Assembly (NCBI RefSeq): GCF_000379825.1
Contig: NZ_KB903821.1
Location: 1-64,000, forward strand
Direction: 5' to 3'
DNA: 64,000 bases
Origin: Longispora albida DSM 44784
GTDB lineage: Bacteria > Actinomycetota > Actinomycetes > Mycobacteriales > Micromonosporaceae
Below, piece after piece: positions 34,668 to 43,931 of this stretch. The translations under genes were made by a program, and so were the position numbers. Within the stretch, counting starts at the first letter, position 1. Every line of letters begins with the position of its first letter. The notes beneath the pieces are model-generated. The model made no database searches. It saw only the letters and a list, made by a program, of their open reading frames with translations, and was not told the origin of the DNA.

Positions 34668-37340
34668 TCAGTGGCCGGCGGCGGCCCAGGTGGTGCCATG
34701 TCCTACGGAGACCTCAAGTGGCACTGCCAGGTCATACGCCGCCCCCATCTCCCTCCGCACCAGCTCCTCCGTCGCCGCCAGCTCGCCCGGCGCCACCTCG
34801 AAGATGAGCTCGTCGTGGACCTGGAGCAGCATCCGCGAGGCCAGGCCGGCCTCCTGGAGCGCCTTGTCGACCCGGAGCATCGCGACCTTGATGATGTCGG
34901 CGGCGCTGCCCTGGATCGGGGCGTTGAGGGCCATCCGCTCGGCCATCTCGCGGCGCTGGCGGTTGTCGCTGTTGAGGTCCGGCAGGTAGCGGCGGCGGCC
35001 GAGCACCGTCTCGGTGTAGCCGTCCTTGCCTGCCTGGCGGACGATCCGCTGGAGGTAGTCGCGGACCCCGCCGAACCGCTCGAAATACCCGTCCATGAGG
35101 ACCTGGGCCTCGCCCGGGGTGATGCCGAGCTGCTGGGACAGGCCGTAGGCCGACAGCCCGTACGCGAGGCCGTAGGACATGGCCTTGATCCGGCGGCGGT
35201 GCTCCGCGGTGATGTCCTCGGTCTCGAAGACGCGGCGGGCGACCGTGGTGTGCAGGTCCTCGCCGGAGTGGAAGGCGGCGATCAGGTCGGCGTCCTCCGA
35301 CAGGTGGGCCATGATCCGCATCTCGATCTGGCTGTAGTCGGCGGTCAGCAGGGTCTCGTAGCCCCCGCCGACGACGAAGGCCCGCCGGATCCGCCGGCCC
35401 TCCTCCGTGCGGATCGGGATGTTCTGCAGATTCGGGTCCGTGGACGACAGGCGGCCGGTCGCGGCGACCGTCTGGTTGAGCGTGGTGTGGATGCGGCCGT
35501 CGTCCGACACGCTCTTCAGCAGGCCGTCCACTGTGGTCTTCAGCCGGGACACGTCACGGTGCCGGAGCAGGTGCTCCAGGATCGGGTGCTGGGTCTTCTC
35601 GTAGAGGCCCTGGAGCGCGTCGGCGTCCGTCGTGTACCCCGTCTTGATCTTCTTGGTCTTCGGCAGGCCGAGGTCCTCGAAGAGCAGCTGCTGGAGCTGC
35701 TTGGGCGAGCCGAGGTTGAACTCGCGGCCCGCCACCGCGTACGCGGACTGGGCTGCGGCCTTCACCTCGGCGGCGAAGTGCGCCTCCAGCTCCGACAGGT
35801 AGTGGGTGTCGGCGGCGATGCCGGAGCGCTCCATCGTGGCCAGCAGCACGCCGAGCGGCTGCTCCAGCTCGGTCAGCAGCGTGGCGGCCTCGCCCCGGCC
35901 TGCCAGCTCCTCCTCCAGGGCCACGGCCAGCTCGCGGGTCGCGGCGGCGCGGAGCATGAGGTGGTTCGCCTTCTCCTCGTCGCCGCCGCCGAGGCCGTCG
36001 AGGGTGAGCTGGCCGTTGCCAGCGTCCTCGGTCTTCAGCTCGCGGCCCAGGTAGCGGAGGGTCAGCTCGCCCAGCTCGTACGAGCGCTGGTCGGGGCGGG
36101 CCAGGTACGCGGCGAGGGCCGTGTCGGTCCGCAGGCCGGCCAGCGCCCAGCCGTGGGCTGCCAGGCCCCACAGGGCTGGCTTGGCGTCGTGCAGGGTCTT
36201 CGGCCTGTCCGCGTCGGACAGCCACGCGGCCAGGGCCGCCTCGTCTGCCGGGTCGAGCTGCTCGGTGGCGAACCAGGCCGAGCGCTCGGGGCCGGAGATC
36301 GCGATGGCCTCGATGCTGCCAGTACCCCGGGCGAAGGTGCCGGTCAGCGCCAGGCCCGCTGGCTCGGCGCCGAGGCCGGACAGCCAGCCGGCCAGCTCGC
36401 CGGAACCGAGGACGGTGCCGTCCACCGCGTCCATCGCGTCGCCCTGCGGGGCAGCGGTGACCGAGGAGCCGGTGATCTGCGCCCAGCGGTCGCGGAGCAC
36501 CCGGAACTGGAGCGTGTCGAAGACCCGCTCGACCTCGGGCGCGTTGCCGCCGGACCAGGCCAGCTCGTCGACGGCCACCGGAAGAGTCAGGTCGTTGAGC
36601 AGCCTGTTCAGCGTGTGGTTGCGGATGACGCCCGGCAGGTGCTCGCGGAGGCTCTCGCCGGCCTTGCCCTTGATCTCGTCGGCGCGGGCGACGATGTTCT
36701 CCAGCCCGTCGTACTGCGTGATCCACTTCGCGGCGGTCTTCGGGCCGACACCGGGCACGCCGGGCAGGTTGTCGCTGCTCTCGCCGACGAGGGCGGCCAG
36801 ATCCCTGTACCGCTCCGGTGGCACGCCGTACTTCTCCTGCACGGCGGCCGGGGTCATCCGGGCCAGGTCGGAGACGCCCTTCTTCGGGTAGAGGATCGTG
36901 ACCCGGTCGGTGACCAGCTGGAGCGCGTCACGGTCGCCGCTCGCGATCAGGACCTCGTCGAAGCCGGCCGCGCTGGCCATCGTGGCCAGGGTGGCCAGGA
37001 CGTCGTCGGCCTCGAACCCCGGCATCTCGACGAACGGGATGTTCAGCGCGGTCAGCACCTCGTGGATCAGGCTGACCTGGCCCTTGAACTCGCCGGGGGT
37101 CTCCGAGCGGCCGGCCTTGTACTCCGGATACTGCTCGGTGCGGAACGACTGGCGGGACACGTCGAAGGCCACGCCGACGTGGCTCGGCTTCTCGTCACGG
37201 ATCAGGTTGATCAGCATCGAGGTGAAGCCATACACCGCGTTGGTGGGCTGGCCCGTGGTGGTCGCGAAGTTCTCCACCGGCAGGGCGAAGAAAGCCCGGT
37301 ATGCGAGCGAGTGTCCGTCGAGGAGCAGCAGCCGATTCAC
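34668..37340 (-). CDS. polA: DNA polymerase I
   Basis: An 890-residue Pol I. Residues 1-295 are the 5'-nuclease (LLLLDGHSLAYRAFF, EADDVLATLA, GVPGVGPKTAAKW). Residues about 320-490 are a 3'-5' exonuclease-like fold without the DxE metal motif, as in other actinobacterial Pol I. The polymerase has motif A DYSQIEMRIMAHL, motif B RRRIKAMSYGLAYGLS and motif C QVHDELIFEV. GTG at 37340 (VNRLLLLDGHS) is chosen because TAGGCT lies 7 nt upstream in a damage-type promoter. Confidence 0.98.
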   Translation of the reverse strand: MNRLLLLDGHSLAYRAFFALPVENFATTTGQPTNAVYGFTSMLINLIRDEKPSHVGVAFDVSRQSFRTEQYPEYKAGRSETPGEFKGQVSLIHEVLTALNIPFVEMPGFEADDVLATLATMASAAGFDEVLIASGDRDALQLVTDRVTILYPKKGVSDLARMTPAAVQEKYGVPPERYRDLAALVGESSDNLPGVPGVGPKTAAKWITQYDGLENIVARADEIKGKAGESLREHLPGVIRNHTLNRLLNDLTLPVAVDELAWSGGNAPEVERVFDTLQFRVLRDRWAQITGSSVTAAPQGDAMDAVDGTVLGSGELAGWLSGLGAEPAGLALTGTFARGTGSIEAIAISGPERSAWFATEQLDPADEAALAAWLSDADRPKTLHDAKPALWGLAAHGWALAGLRTDTALAAYLARPDQRSYELGELTLRYLGRELKTEDAGNGQLTLDGLGGGDEEKANHLMLRAAATRELAVALEEELAGRGEAATLLTELEQPLGVLLATMERSGIAADTHYLSELEAHFAAEVKAAAQSAYAVAGREFNLGSPKQLQQLLFEDLGLPKTKKIKTGYTTDADALQGLYEKTQHPILEHLLRHRDVSRLKTTVDGLLKSVSDDGRIHTTLNQTVAATGRLSSTDPNLQNIPIRTEEGRRIRRAFVVGGGYETLLTADYSQIEMRIMAHLSEDADLIAAFHSGEDLHTTVARRVFETEDITAEHRRRIKAMSYGLAYGLSAYGLSQQLGITPGEAQVLMDGYFERFGGVRDYLQRIVRQAGKDGYTETVLGRRRYLPDLNSDNRQRREMAERMALNAPIQGSAADIIKVAMLRVDKALQEAGLASRMLLQVHDELIFEVAPGELAATEELVRREMGAAYDLAVPLEVSVGHGTTWAAAGH

Positions 37341-37347
37341 GCAGTGA

Positions 37348-37370
37348 AGCCTAGTGGCTGGGTACGACAA
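37348..37370 (-). promoter_or_regulatory. polA promoter, RecA-independent damage type (PafBC-like)
   Basis: Reverse strand TTGTCGTAC (37362-37370), 8 nt, TAGGCT (37348-37353), then 7 nt to the GTG. The first nine bases and the 8-nt gap are identical in layout to the uvrB promoter. Confidence 0.65.
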
Positions 37371-37452
37371 AACCACTCATGGGGCCACGGGGGCGTGCGG
37401 GACGACTGCGCCCGGAGGGCGCGGGGCTCCGCCGCACGGGGGCACACGGGAA

Positions 37453-37479
37453 GTGGCCGCGAACTGGGTTCGCGGCCAC
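37453..37479 (-). terminator. hairpin downstream of amino acid ABC operon
   Basis: GTGGCCGCGAAC (37453-37464) pairs perfectly with 37468-37479 over a 3-nt loop, 20 nt beyond the ATPase stop on the reverse strand. There is no T-run after the stem. Confidence 0.7.
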
Positions 37480-37498
37480 CGGTACAAAATGAGGGGTT

Positions 37499-38260
37499 TT
37501 ACAGCACTTTGGAGAGGAAGGCCTTGGTGCGCTCGTGCTGCGGGTTGGCGATCACCTCGCGTGGCGGGCCGGACTCCACGACCACCCCGCCGTCCATGAA
37601 GACCAGCGAGTCGCCGACCTCCCTGGCGAAGCCGATCTCGTGCGTCACGACCATCATCGTCATCCCGGAACGGGCCAGGTCACGCATGACGTCGAGGACC
37701 TCGCCGACGAGTTCCGGGTCGAGCGCGCTGGTCGGCTCGTCGAAGAGCATGACCTTCGGCTCCATCGCGAGCGCGCGGGCGATCGCGACGCGCTGCTGCT
37801 GGCCGCCGGACAGCTGCACCGGATAGGCGCCGCCACGGTCGCCGAGGCCGACCCGGTCGAGCAGCTCCTGCGCGCGGGCCTTCACGGCGGCCCTGGATTT
37901 GCCCAGCACCTGCACCGGGCCCTCCATGACGTTCTCCAGGGCCGTGAAGTGCGGGAACAGGTTGAAGCGCTGGAAGACCATGCCGATGTCACGGCGCTGG
38001 GCGGCGATCTCCTTCTCGCGCAGCTCGTAGAGCTTGCTGCCGCGCTGCTGGTAGCCGATGAGCCTGCCGTCGACCGAGATGCGGCCGGCGTTGACCTTCT
38101 CCAGGTGGTTGACGCAGCGCAGCAGAGTCGACTTGCCGGAGCCCGACGGGCCGAGGACGCAGCAGACCTCGCCGGTCCTCACCTCGAGGTCGATGCCGCG
38201 CAGCACCTCGTTCGTGCCGAAGCGCTTGTGCACGCCCTCGATCTTGATCATCGCGGTCAT
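37499..38260 (-). CDS. polar amino acid ABC transporter ATP-binding protein
   Basis: A 253-residue GlnQ-type ATPase: Walker [17 protein letters not shown]-loop [17 protein letters not shown], signature [15 protein letters not shown], Walker [15 protein letters not shown] and switch [14 protein letters not shown] at 38260 overlaps the permease stop by 4 nt. It is the last gene of an operon with order binding protein, permease, ATPase. Confidence 0.95.
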   Translation of the reverse strand: MTAMIKIEGVHKRFGTNEVLRGIDLEVRTGEVCCVLGPSGSGKSTLLRCVNHLEKVNAGRISVDGRLIGYQQRGSKLYELREKEIAAQRRDIGMVFQRFNLFPHFTALENVMEGPVQVLGKSRAAVKARAQELLDRVGLGDRGGAYPVQLSGGQQQRVAIARALAMEPKVMLFDEPTSALDPELVGEVLDVMRDLARSGMTMMVVTHEIGFAREVGDSLVFMDGGVVVESGPPREVIANPQHERTKAFLSKVL

Positions 38261-39189
38261 CGCTGCACTCCCCTGACCCGGCCGGCCGAGAACTTCCGCT
38301 CGAGGAAGTACTGGAACACCATCAGCACGCTCGCCAGGAACAGGTAGTAGAGCGCGGCGGCGATCAGCATCGGGAACACGTTGAACGTCCGGTGACCGAC
38401 CGCGCTGAGCTGGTAGAACAACTCGACGGTCAGCGGGGCGAACGCGAGCAGGGACGTGTCCTTCAGCATCGCGATCGTCTCGTTGCCGGTCGGCGGGATG
38501 ATCACGCGCATGGCCTGCGGCAGGACGATCCGGCGGAGGATCTGGCCCCGGGTCATGCCCAGCGCCGAGGCCGCCTCGCCCTGGCCCTCGTCGACCGACT
38601 GGATGCCCGCCCGGACGATCTCGGCCATGTACGCGGCCTCCGACAGCCCCAGGGCCAGCATGCCCGCCACGAACGCCGTGAGCACGGTGTGCGCGTCGAA
38701 GCCGAACAGCCGGGCCCTGAAGTCCTCGATCCCGAACAGCCAGCCGAGCTGCTCGTCGAACGGCAGCCCGAACTCGATCCGCTTCCACAGCGTGCCGAGG
38801 CCGGCGAACAGGATGATCAGCACGACCCGGGGCATCGCGCGGAACACCCAGGTGAAGACCCAGGCGGCGCCGGACAGCACCGGGTTCGGCGAGAGGCGCA
38901 TGATCGCGACGATGACGCCGACGACGATGCCGATGGTCATCGCGATCACCGTGCCGGCCAGGGTGCCCTTGAGCAGGCCCTCGATCACCGGCGGCCGGAA
39001 GGCGTTGTCGATCATGAACGGCCAGTCGAAGGCCGGGTTCGTCGCGGCCAGGTGGACGAACTGGGCGGTCAGCACCGCCAGCACGGCGACTGCCACCCAC
39101 CGCCAGGGGTGCCGGACAGGCACCACCGTCATCGGGGCCTGCGCCTCCGGTGACGACGGTGCCGGATCCGGGTTGAGCTCCTTGCTCAT
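38257..39189 (-). CDS. polar amino acid ABC transporter permease
   Basis: A 310-residue HisM/GlnP-type permease. It has a first membrane helix, a long loop, then the conserved core with [37 protein letters not shown] and the EAA loop [26 protein letters not shown]. An extra segment near residues 150-180 lengthens it beyond the usual 220-250 residues, as in the actinobacterial subgroup. ATG at 39189 shares one base with the binding-protein stop codon. Confidence 0.93.
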   Translation of the reverse strand: MSKELNPDPAPSSPEAQAPMTVVPVRHPWRWVAVAVLAVLTAQFVHLAATNPAFDWPFMIDNAFRPPVIEGLLKGTLAGTVIAMTIGIVVGVIVAIMRLSPNPVLSGAAWVFTWVFRAMPRVVLIILFAGLGTLWKRIEFGLPFDEQLGWLFGIEDFRARLFGFDAHTVLTAFVAGMLALGLSEAAYMAEIVRAGIQSVDEGQGEAASALGMTRGQILRRIVLPQAMRVIIPPTGNETIAMLKDTSLLAFAPLTVELFYQLSAVGHRTFNVFPMLIAAALYYLFLASVLMVFQYFLERKFSAGRVRGVQR

Positions 39190-40100
39190 CAGGGGTTGAT
39201 CCCCGGCGTGCCGCTCAGAGCGCCGTCCTGCACGTTCCACTTCTTGAGGATCTCCGTGTACGTGCCGTCGGCGATCAGGGCCTTCAGCGCGCCCTGGATG
39301 GCCTCAGCGAACTCCTTCTGGTCCTTGTTCAGGACGTAGCCGTACGGCGCGGAGTCGTAGACCTTGCCCAGCAGCTCCAGCTTGCCGCTCGTGGCCCGGA
39401 CGGCGTCGACGCACACCGGCGAGTCGGCGAGCATCGCGTCGTGCTTGCCGGAGGCGACGGCGGCGGTGGCCTCGGACTGCTTCTGGTACGGCGCGACCTT
39501 GATCTCCGGCTTGCCGGCGTCCTTGCACGCCTTCTGCTTCTTCGGCAGGTCCTCGGTCTCCTGGACCGTACCCGTCTGCACGGCGATGCTCTTGCCGCAC
39601 GCGTCGTCCGGGTTGATCTTGTTCGGGTTGCCCTTGACGGTCACCCACTGCGTACCGGCGCTGAAGTAGCTCACCATCAGCGAGTTCTTCTTACGGTCGT
39701 CGTTGATCGTGAACGACGACACGCCGGCCTCGTACTTGCCCGACTGCACGCCGGGGATGATGTCGTCGAACGCGCTCGTCGTCCACTCGGTCTTCAGCCC
39801 GAGCTTCGTGGCCACCGCGTTGAACAGGTCGACGTCGAAACCGACCACCGTCTTGCCGTCGGTGTCCAGGAACTCGTTCGGCGGGTACGTCGAGTCCACG
39901 CCGATCGAGATCTTGCCGTCTTCCTTGATCTTCGCCGGTACCTTGCCGGCCAGCGCGTCGTCCTTCGTCACCTGCTTGACGGAAGCGCTCGGGTTCGGCG
40001 CTGCCGAGTTCGAGTCCTCCTTCTTCTCGCCACACGCGGCGAGCCCGGCGGCCAGCGCCACGGCGCCCATGATGGCCAGTGCGGTACGTCCCTTGCCCAC
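39189..40100 (-). CDS. polar amino acid-binding lipoprotein (family 3)
   Basis: A 303-residue binding protein. The signal peptide ends in the lipobox LAAC, giving a membrane-anchored lipoprotein. The family-3 signature is clear: [37 protein letters not shown], and AVQTGTVQE. The exact amino acid cannot be told. GTG at 40100 has GGAGGAGAG 4 nt upstream, which rules out the earlier in-frame ATG. It is the first gene of its operon. Confidence 0.94.
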   Translation of the reverse strand: MGKGRTALAIMGAVALAAGLAACGEKKEDSNSAAPNPSASVKQVTKDDALAGKVPAKIKEDGKISIGVDSTYPPNEFLDTDGKTVVGFDVDLFNAVATKLGLKTEWTTSAFDDIIPGVQSGKYEAGVSSFTINDDRKKNSLMVSYFSAGTQWVTVKGNPNKINPDDACGKSIAVQTGTVQETEDLPKKQKACKDAGKPEIKVAPYQKQSEATAAVASGKHDAMLADSPVCVDAVRATSGKLELLGKVYDSAPYGYVLNKDQKEFAEAIQGALKALIADGTYTEILKKWNVQDGALSGTPGINP

Positions 40101-40158
40101 GTCGCTCTCCTCCTCCACAACGGGTACGCCACCCGGCAGGGGGTCCGGGCAGCGTGAC

Positions 40159-40196
40159 CGGATGCCCCGGTCATGACAGCACAACCGGGGCATCCG
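40159..40196 (-). terminator. livF operon terminator hairpin
   Basis: GGATGCCCCGG (40160-40170) pairs perfectly with CCGGGGCATCC (40185-40195), extended by one outer C-G pair, with a 14-nt loop. It lies just after the livF stop on the reverse strand and before the next operon. Confidence 0.75.
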
Positions 40197-40201
40197 CTGG
40201 T

Positions 40202-40912
40202 TCAGGCCACGCCCAGGTACGCGTCCTTGACCTTCGGGTCGACGAGCAGCTCGGCGCCCGTACCGGTCTTGACGATCTGACCTGTCTCCAGCACGTACGC
40301 GCGGTGGGCACGCGAGAGTGCCTGCTGCGCGTTCTGCTCGACCAGCAGGATCGTGGTGCCCTGCTGGTTGATCTCTTCGATGATGGTGAAGATCTGCTGG
40401 ATGAGGAGCGGGGCCAGGCCCATGCTCGGCTCGTCCAGCAGCAGGAGCTTCGGCCGGGCCATCAGCGCGCGGCCGATGGCGAGCATCTGCTGCTCACCGC
40501 CGGACATCGTGCCGCCGACCTGCTTGCGCCGCTCGGACAGCCGGGGGAAGAGCCCGAAGACGCGCTCCAGGTCCTCCTTGATCCCGGCGCGGTCCTTGCG
40601 GGTGTAGCAGCCCATGTCGAGGTTCTCCAGGACCGTCATGCCGGGGAAGATGCCCCGGCCCTCCGGCGACTGGCTGATCCCCCGGACCACCCGGCGGTCG
40701 GCGCGTTCCCTGGTGATGTCGTGCCCCGCGAACCGGATCTTGCCGGACGAGGGCATCCGCAGCCCGGAGATGGCCCGCATCGTCGTGGACTTGCCGGCCC
40801 CGTTCGCGCCGATCAGCGCGACGATCTCGCCCTCGCCGACCTCGATGCTGATGCCGTGCAGGGCCTGGATCCGGCCGTAGTGCAGCGACAGGTTCTCGAT
40901 CTCAAGCAGCAT
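40202..40912 (-). CDS. livF: branched-chain amino acid ABC transporter ATPase LivF
   Basis: A 236-residue LivF-type ATPase: Walker A GANGAGKSTTMRAISG, signature MSGGEQQMLAIGRAL, Walker B LLLLDEPSMGLAP and the LivF-typical VEQNAQQAL. It is the last gene of the livKHMGF operon; its start overlaps the livG end by 11 nt, so translation is coupled. Confidence 0.96.
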   Translation of the reverse strand: MLLEIENLSLHYGRIQALHGISIEVGEGEIVALIGANGAGKSTTMRAISGLRMPSSGKIRFAGHDITRERADRRVVRGISQSPEGRGIFPGMTVLENLDMGCYTRKDRAGIKEDLERVFGLFPRLSERRKQVGGTMSGGEQQMLAIGRALMARPKLLLLDEPSMGLAPLLIQQIFTIIEEINQQGTTILLVEQNAQQALSRAHRAYVLETGQIVKTGTGAELLVDPKVKDAYLGVA

Positions 40913-41759
40913 CTTGCGGCACCCCCAGGTACGCGGCGATCACCTTCGGGTTCTCCCGGACCTCCGCCGGGCTGCCCTCGGCGATCTTCTTCCCGAACTC
41001 CAGCACGACCAGCCGGTCGGTGACCCCCATGACCAGGCGCATGTCGTGCTCGATCAGCAGCACGGTCAGCCCGAGGTCACGGATCTTGCGGATCAGCTCC
41101 AGCAGCCTGGCCTTCTCCGCCGGGTTGAAGCCGGCGGCCGGCTCGTCCAGGCAGAGCAGCTTCGGCTCGGTGGCCAGCGCGCGGGCGATCTCCAGCCGGC
41201 GCTGGTCGCCGTAGGAGAGGTTCTTGGCCTGCGCGTCGGCGTGACCCTCGATGCCCACGAAGGACAGCAGGTCGAGGGCCTTGGCCCGGGCGGCACGCTC
41301 CTCGGCGATGTGCCGGGAGACGCCGAACGTCAGGGCGAAGGTCCGCCGCCAGCCCGACTCGGGCAGGGTGTGTGCCTCCGCCTTGACCCTCGGCAGCCGG
41401 AACAGCGCCCCGACCACGCTCGTCTTGTGCCGGGCGTCGGTGCCGACCAGCACGTTCTCCAGGGCTGTCATCTCGGGGAACAGCCGGATGTTCTGGAACG
41501 TCCTGGCGATGCCCAGCCGGGTGATGGCGTACTTCGCCCGGCCGCTCACCCGCTCCCCGTCGAAGGTGACCTCGCCGGCGGTCGGCTTGAACACGCCGGT
41601 CATCACGTTGAAGCAGGTGGTCTTGCCTGCGCCGTTCGGGCCGATCAGGCCGAGGATCTCGCCCCGGCGCACCTCGAAGTCCACCCCGTCGAGGGCTGTG
41701 ACGCCGCCGAACCTGAGGGTGACGTTGTCGACCTTGAGGAGAGTGTCCGACATGGTCAT
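40902..41759 (-). CDS. livG: branched-chain amino acid ABC transporter ATPase LivG
   Basis: A 285-residue LivG-type ATPase: Walker A GPNGAGKTTCFNVMTG, LGIARTFQNIRLF, signature LSYGDQRRLEIARAL, Walker B LLCLDEPAAGFNP and IEHDMRLVMGV. It is about 25-30 residues longer than the shortest LivG because of an insert (KTSVVGALFRLPRVKAEAHTLPESGWRR region). ATG at 41759 overlaps the livM stop (ATGA). Confidence 0.96.
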   Translation of the reverse strand: MTMSDTLLKVDNVTLRFGGVTALDGVDFEVRRGEILGLIGPNGAGKTTCFNVMTGVFKPTAGEVTFDGERVSGRAKYAITRLGIARTFQNIRLFPEMTALENVLVGTDARHKTSVVGALFRLPRVKAEAHTLPESGWRRTFALTFGVSRHIAEERAARAKALDLLSFVGIEGHADAQAKNLSYGDQRRLEIARALATEPKLLCLDEPAAGFNPAEKARLLELIRKIRDLGLTVLLIEHDMRLVMGVTDRLVVLEFGKKIAEGSPAEVRENPKVIAAYLGVPQDAA

Positions 41760-42898
41760 ACGGGCACCTCTTCCTTGGCAGCCGCGGGCGGCTGGGAGCT
41801 GCGATACCGCTTGGGCAGCAGGCCCTGTGGCCGGAAAGTCATGATCACGATGAGGGCGAGGCCGAACAGCAGCAGCCGGTACTCGGTGAAGTTGATCCGC
41901 TCGCCGTCGATCGTGATGTTGAAGTCCTGCAGCTTGAACGGCAGGTACCACACCAGGATCGCGCCCAGCGTGACCCCGGCCAGGTTGCCGGAGCCGCCGA
42001 TCACGACCATCGCCACGAACAGGATCGACGTCATCAGCTCGAAGCTGCCGGAACTCATGAAGTTCTGCTTGCCGGCGAAGATCGCGCCGGACAGGCCGCC
42101 GAGGGCAGCGCCGATCGCGAACGCCCACAGCTTGAACCGGAACGCCTGCACGCCCATGATCTCGGCGGCGTCCTCGTCCTCCCGGATCGCCAGCCACGCC
42201 CGGCCGACCCGGCTGTGCTCGATCCGGCGGGCCGCCCACATGCAGACGATCACCAGGACGAGGGTCAGCCAGTACCAGCCGAGGCTGGTCACCGGGCCGA
42301 ACATGTCCAGGCCGGTCCACTCGGAGTTGACGCCGGCCGGCCACTTGCCCGGCGGGTACGGGATCTCGGCGATGCCGCGCGGCCCGTTCGTCAGGGCGTC
42401 GCCCTTCTCGGCGATGAGCCGGATGAGCTCACCGAAGCCGAGGGTCACGATCGCCAGGTAGTCGCCGCGTACCCGCAGCGTCGGCCAGCCCAGCAGCACG
42501 CCGGAGAGCATCGTCAGCGCGATGGCGATCGGCACGCACACCAGCCACGGGTACTTCGTGGCCAGCACGGACTGCGGCGAGCCGAACAGCGCCACGCTGT
42601 ACGCCCCGACCGCGAAGAAGCCGATGTACCCGAGGTCGAGCAGCCCGGCCAGGCCGATCACGACGTTGAGGCCGACGGCGACGAGCACGTAGATGGCGAC
42701 CGTCCACAGCACGGTGGTGAAGTCGGTCTCCACGGTCCGGAAGAACGGGATGTTGATCCGGGGCAGCGCGAAGAGGAAGACCACGAAGGCCAGGCCGAAC
42801 GCGATCCGCCACGGCTTCGGCAGCGCGTGCCACCGGTCGCCGATCCCGCTCAGGAAGCCCAGGCGCCTGTTGTCGAGGGCCCGCAGTTTGCTCATCAT
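41756..42898 (-). CDS. livM: branched-chain amino acid ABC transporter permease LivM
   Basis: A 380-residue permease with ten or so helices. Family marks: LDLGYIGFFAVGAYSVALF, TLRVRGDYLAIVTLGFGELIRL and the coupling loop AWLAIREDEDAAEIMGVQAFRFK. The cytoplasmic N-terminus of about 30 residues and a Pro/Glu tail are normal. The ATG at 42898 overlaps the livH stop by 4 nt. Confidence 0.96.
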   Translation of the reverse strand: MMSKLRALDNRRLGFLSGIGDRWHALPKPWRIAFGLAFVVFLFALPRINIPFFRTVETDFTTVLWTVAIYVLVAVGLNVVIGLAGLLDLGYIGFFAVGAYSVALFGSPQSVLATKYPWLVCVPIAIALTMLSGVLLGWPTLRVRGDYLAIVTLGFGELIRLIAEKGDALTNGPRGIAEIPYPPGKWPAGVNSEWTGLDMFGPVTSLGWYWLTLVLVIVCMWAARRIEHSRVGRAWLAIREDEDAAEIMGVQAFRFKLWAFAIGAALGGLSGAIFAGKQNFMSSGSFELMTSILFVAMVVIGGSGNLAGVTLGAILVWYLPFKLQDFNITIDGERINFTEYRLLLFGLALIVIMTFRPQGLLPKRYRSSQPPAAAKEEVPV

Positions 42899-43845
42899 GC
42901 CCGCGCCCTCCCCAGCGACTCACCGAGCAGGCCGGTCGGGCGGAACATGAGGATGACGACCAGGACCACGAAGGCCGTGGCGTCGATCCACTTGTCGCCG
43001 ATGAGGCCGGCACCCCAGTTCTCCACGACACCCAGCAGCAGGCCGCCGAGCAGCGCGCCGCGCAGGTTGCCGATCCCGCCGAGGACGGCGGCCGCGAAGG
43101 CCTTGACGCCGAGCAGGAAGCCGGCGTCGTACTTCGTCGAGCCGACCTTGATCATGTAGAGCAGGGCAGCGCCGCCGGCCATGATGCCGCCGAGCATGAA
43201 GATCATCAGGATGATCCGGTCCCGGTTGACACCCATCAGCGCCGCGGCGTCCGGGTTCTGGGCGACGGCACGCACGCCACGCCCGGCCCGGGTCCTGTTG
43301 ATGAACTGGTCGAGCAGCAGCATCATGCCGATCGCGGCCCCGACCACCAGGAGCTGCACGTTGTCGACGGAGGTACCGAAGATCGTGAACACCTCCTTCG
43401 GCTGGATCAGGGTCATCGCGCCCATCGGCTTGCGCTTGACCAGCAGGCCGACGGCCTCGGAGAGGACCACGGAGGCACCGATCGCCGTGATCAGGAAGAT
43501 CAGCGACGGCGGGTTCTTCGGCCGCAGCGGGCGGTAGGCCACCCGCTCCACCAGCATGGCGGTGGCTGCCGAGGCCAGGGCGGCGGCGATCAGGCCGACC
43601 GCGAAGAGGAGCACCACCGAGCCGAGGCCCGAGGGGTGCGCGTCGCGACCGTAGCCGATCGCGGTCCAGGCGATCGGGACCGCGAAGGTACCGATCATGA
43701 ACACTTCGGAGTGCGCGAAGTTGATCAGCCGCAGCACGCCGTATACGAGTGTGTAGCCCAGCGCGACCAGGGCGTAGATGGCGCCCTGGGTCAGCCCCCC
43801 GACCGTCAGGCTCCAGAAATTGTCCAGCCAATACTCAAACTGCAC
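42895..43845 (-). CDS. livH: branched-chain amino acid ABC transporter permease LivH
   Basis: A 316-residue LivH permease: LTVGGLTQGAIYALVALGYTLVYGVLRLINFAHSE is the family N-terminus; GRGVRAVAQNPDAAALMGVNRDRI is the coupling loop; GGIGNLRGALLGGLLLG lies near the end. GTG at 43845 is served by GGTGGGGG and agrees with family starts. A hairpin separates it from livK. Confidence 0.96.
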   Translation of the reverse strand: MQFEYWLDNFWSLTVGGLTQGAIYALVALGYTLVYGVLRLINFAHSEVFMIGTFAVPIAWTAIGYGRDAHPSGLGSVVLLFAVGLIAAALASAATAMLVERVAYRPLRPKNPPSLIFLITAIGASVVLSEAVGLLVKRKPMGAMTLIQPKEVFTIFGTSVDNVQLLVVGAAIGMMLLLDQFINRTRAGRGVRAVAQNPDAAALMGVNRDRIILMIFMLGGIMAGGAALLYMIKVGSTKYDAGFLLGVKAFAAAVLGGIGNLRGALLGGLLLGVVENWGAGLIGDKWIDATAFVVLVVILMFRPTGLLGESLGRARA

Positions 43846-43877
43846 AGCGAGACCCCCACCGGATCGTTCTATGGACC

Positions 43878-43902
43878 GGCCGGGGGCACCGAGCCCCCGG
43901 CC
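43878..43902 (-). terminator. hairpin between livK and livH
   Basis: GGCCGGGGGC (43878-43887) pairs with GCCCCCGGCC (43893-43902), 5-nt loop. In the 86-nt livK-livH gap it may end part of the transcripts or protect the livK mRNA 3' end, so that binding protein exceeds permease. No T-run. Confidence 0.6.
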
Positions 43903-43931
43903 AGCCTTTCCGTACCTAGTTACCCCCTGGG

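Noticed and set aside
34602-37826. Forward open frame of 1074 codons over polA
   Set aside because: It is the antisense of polA, whose catalytic motifs are all present on the reverse strand.
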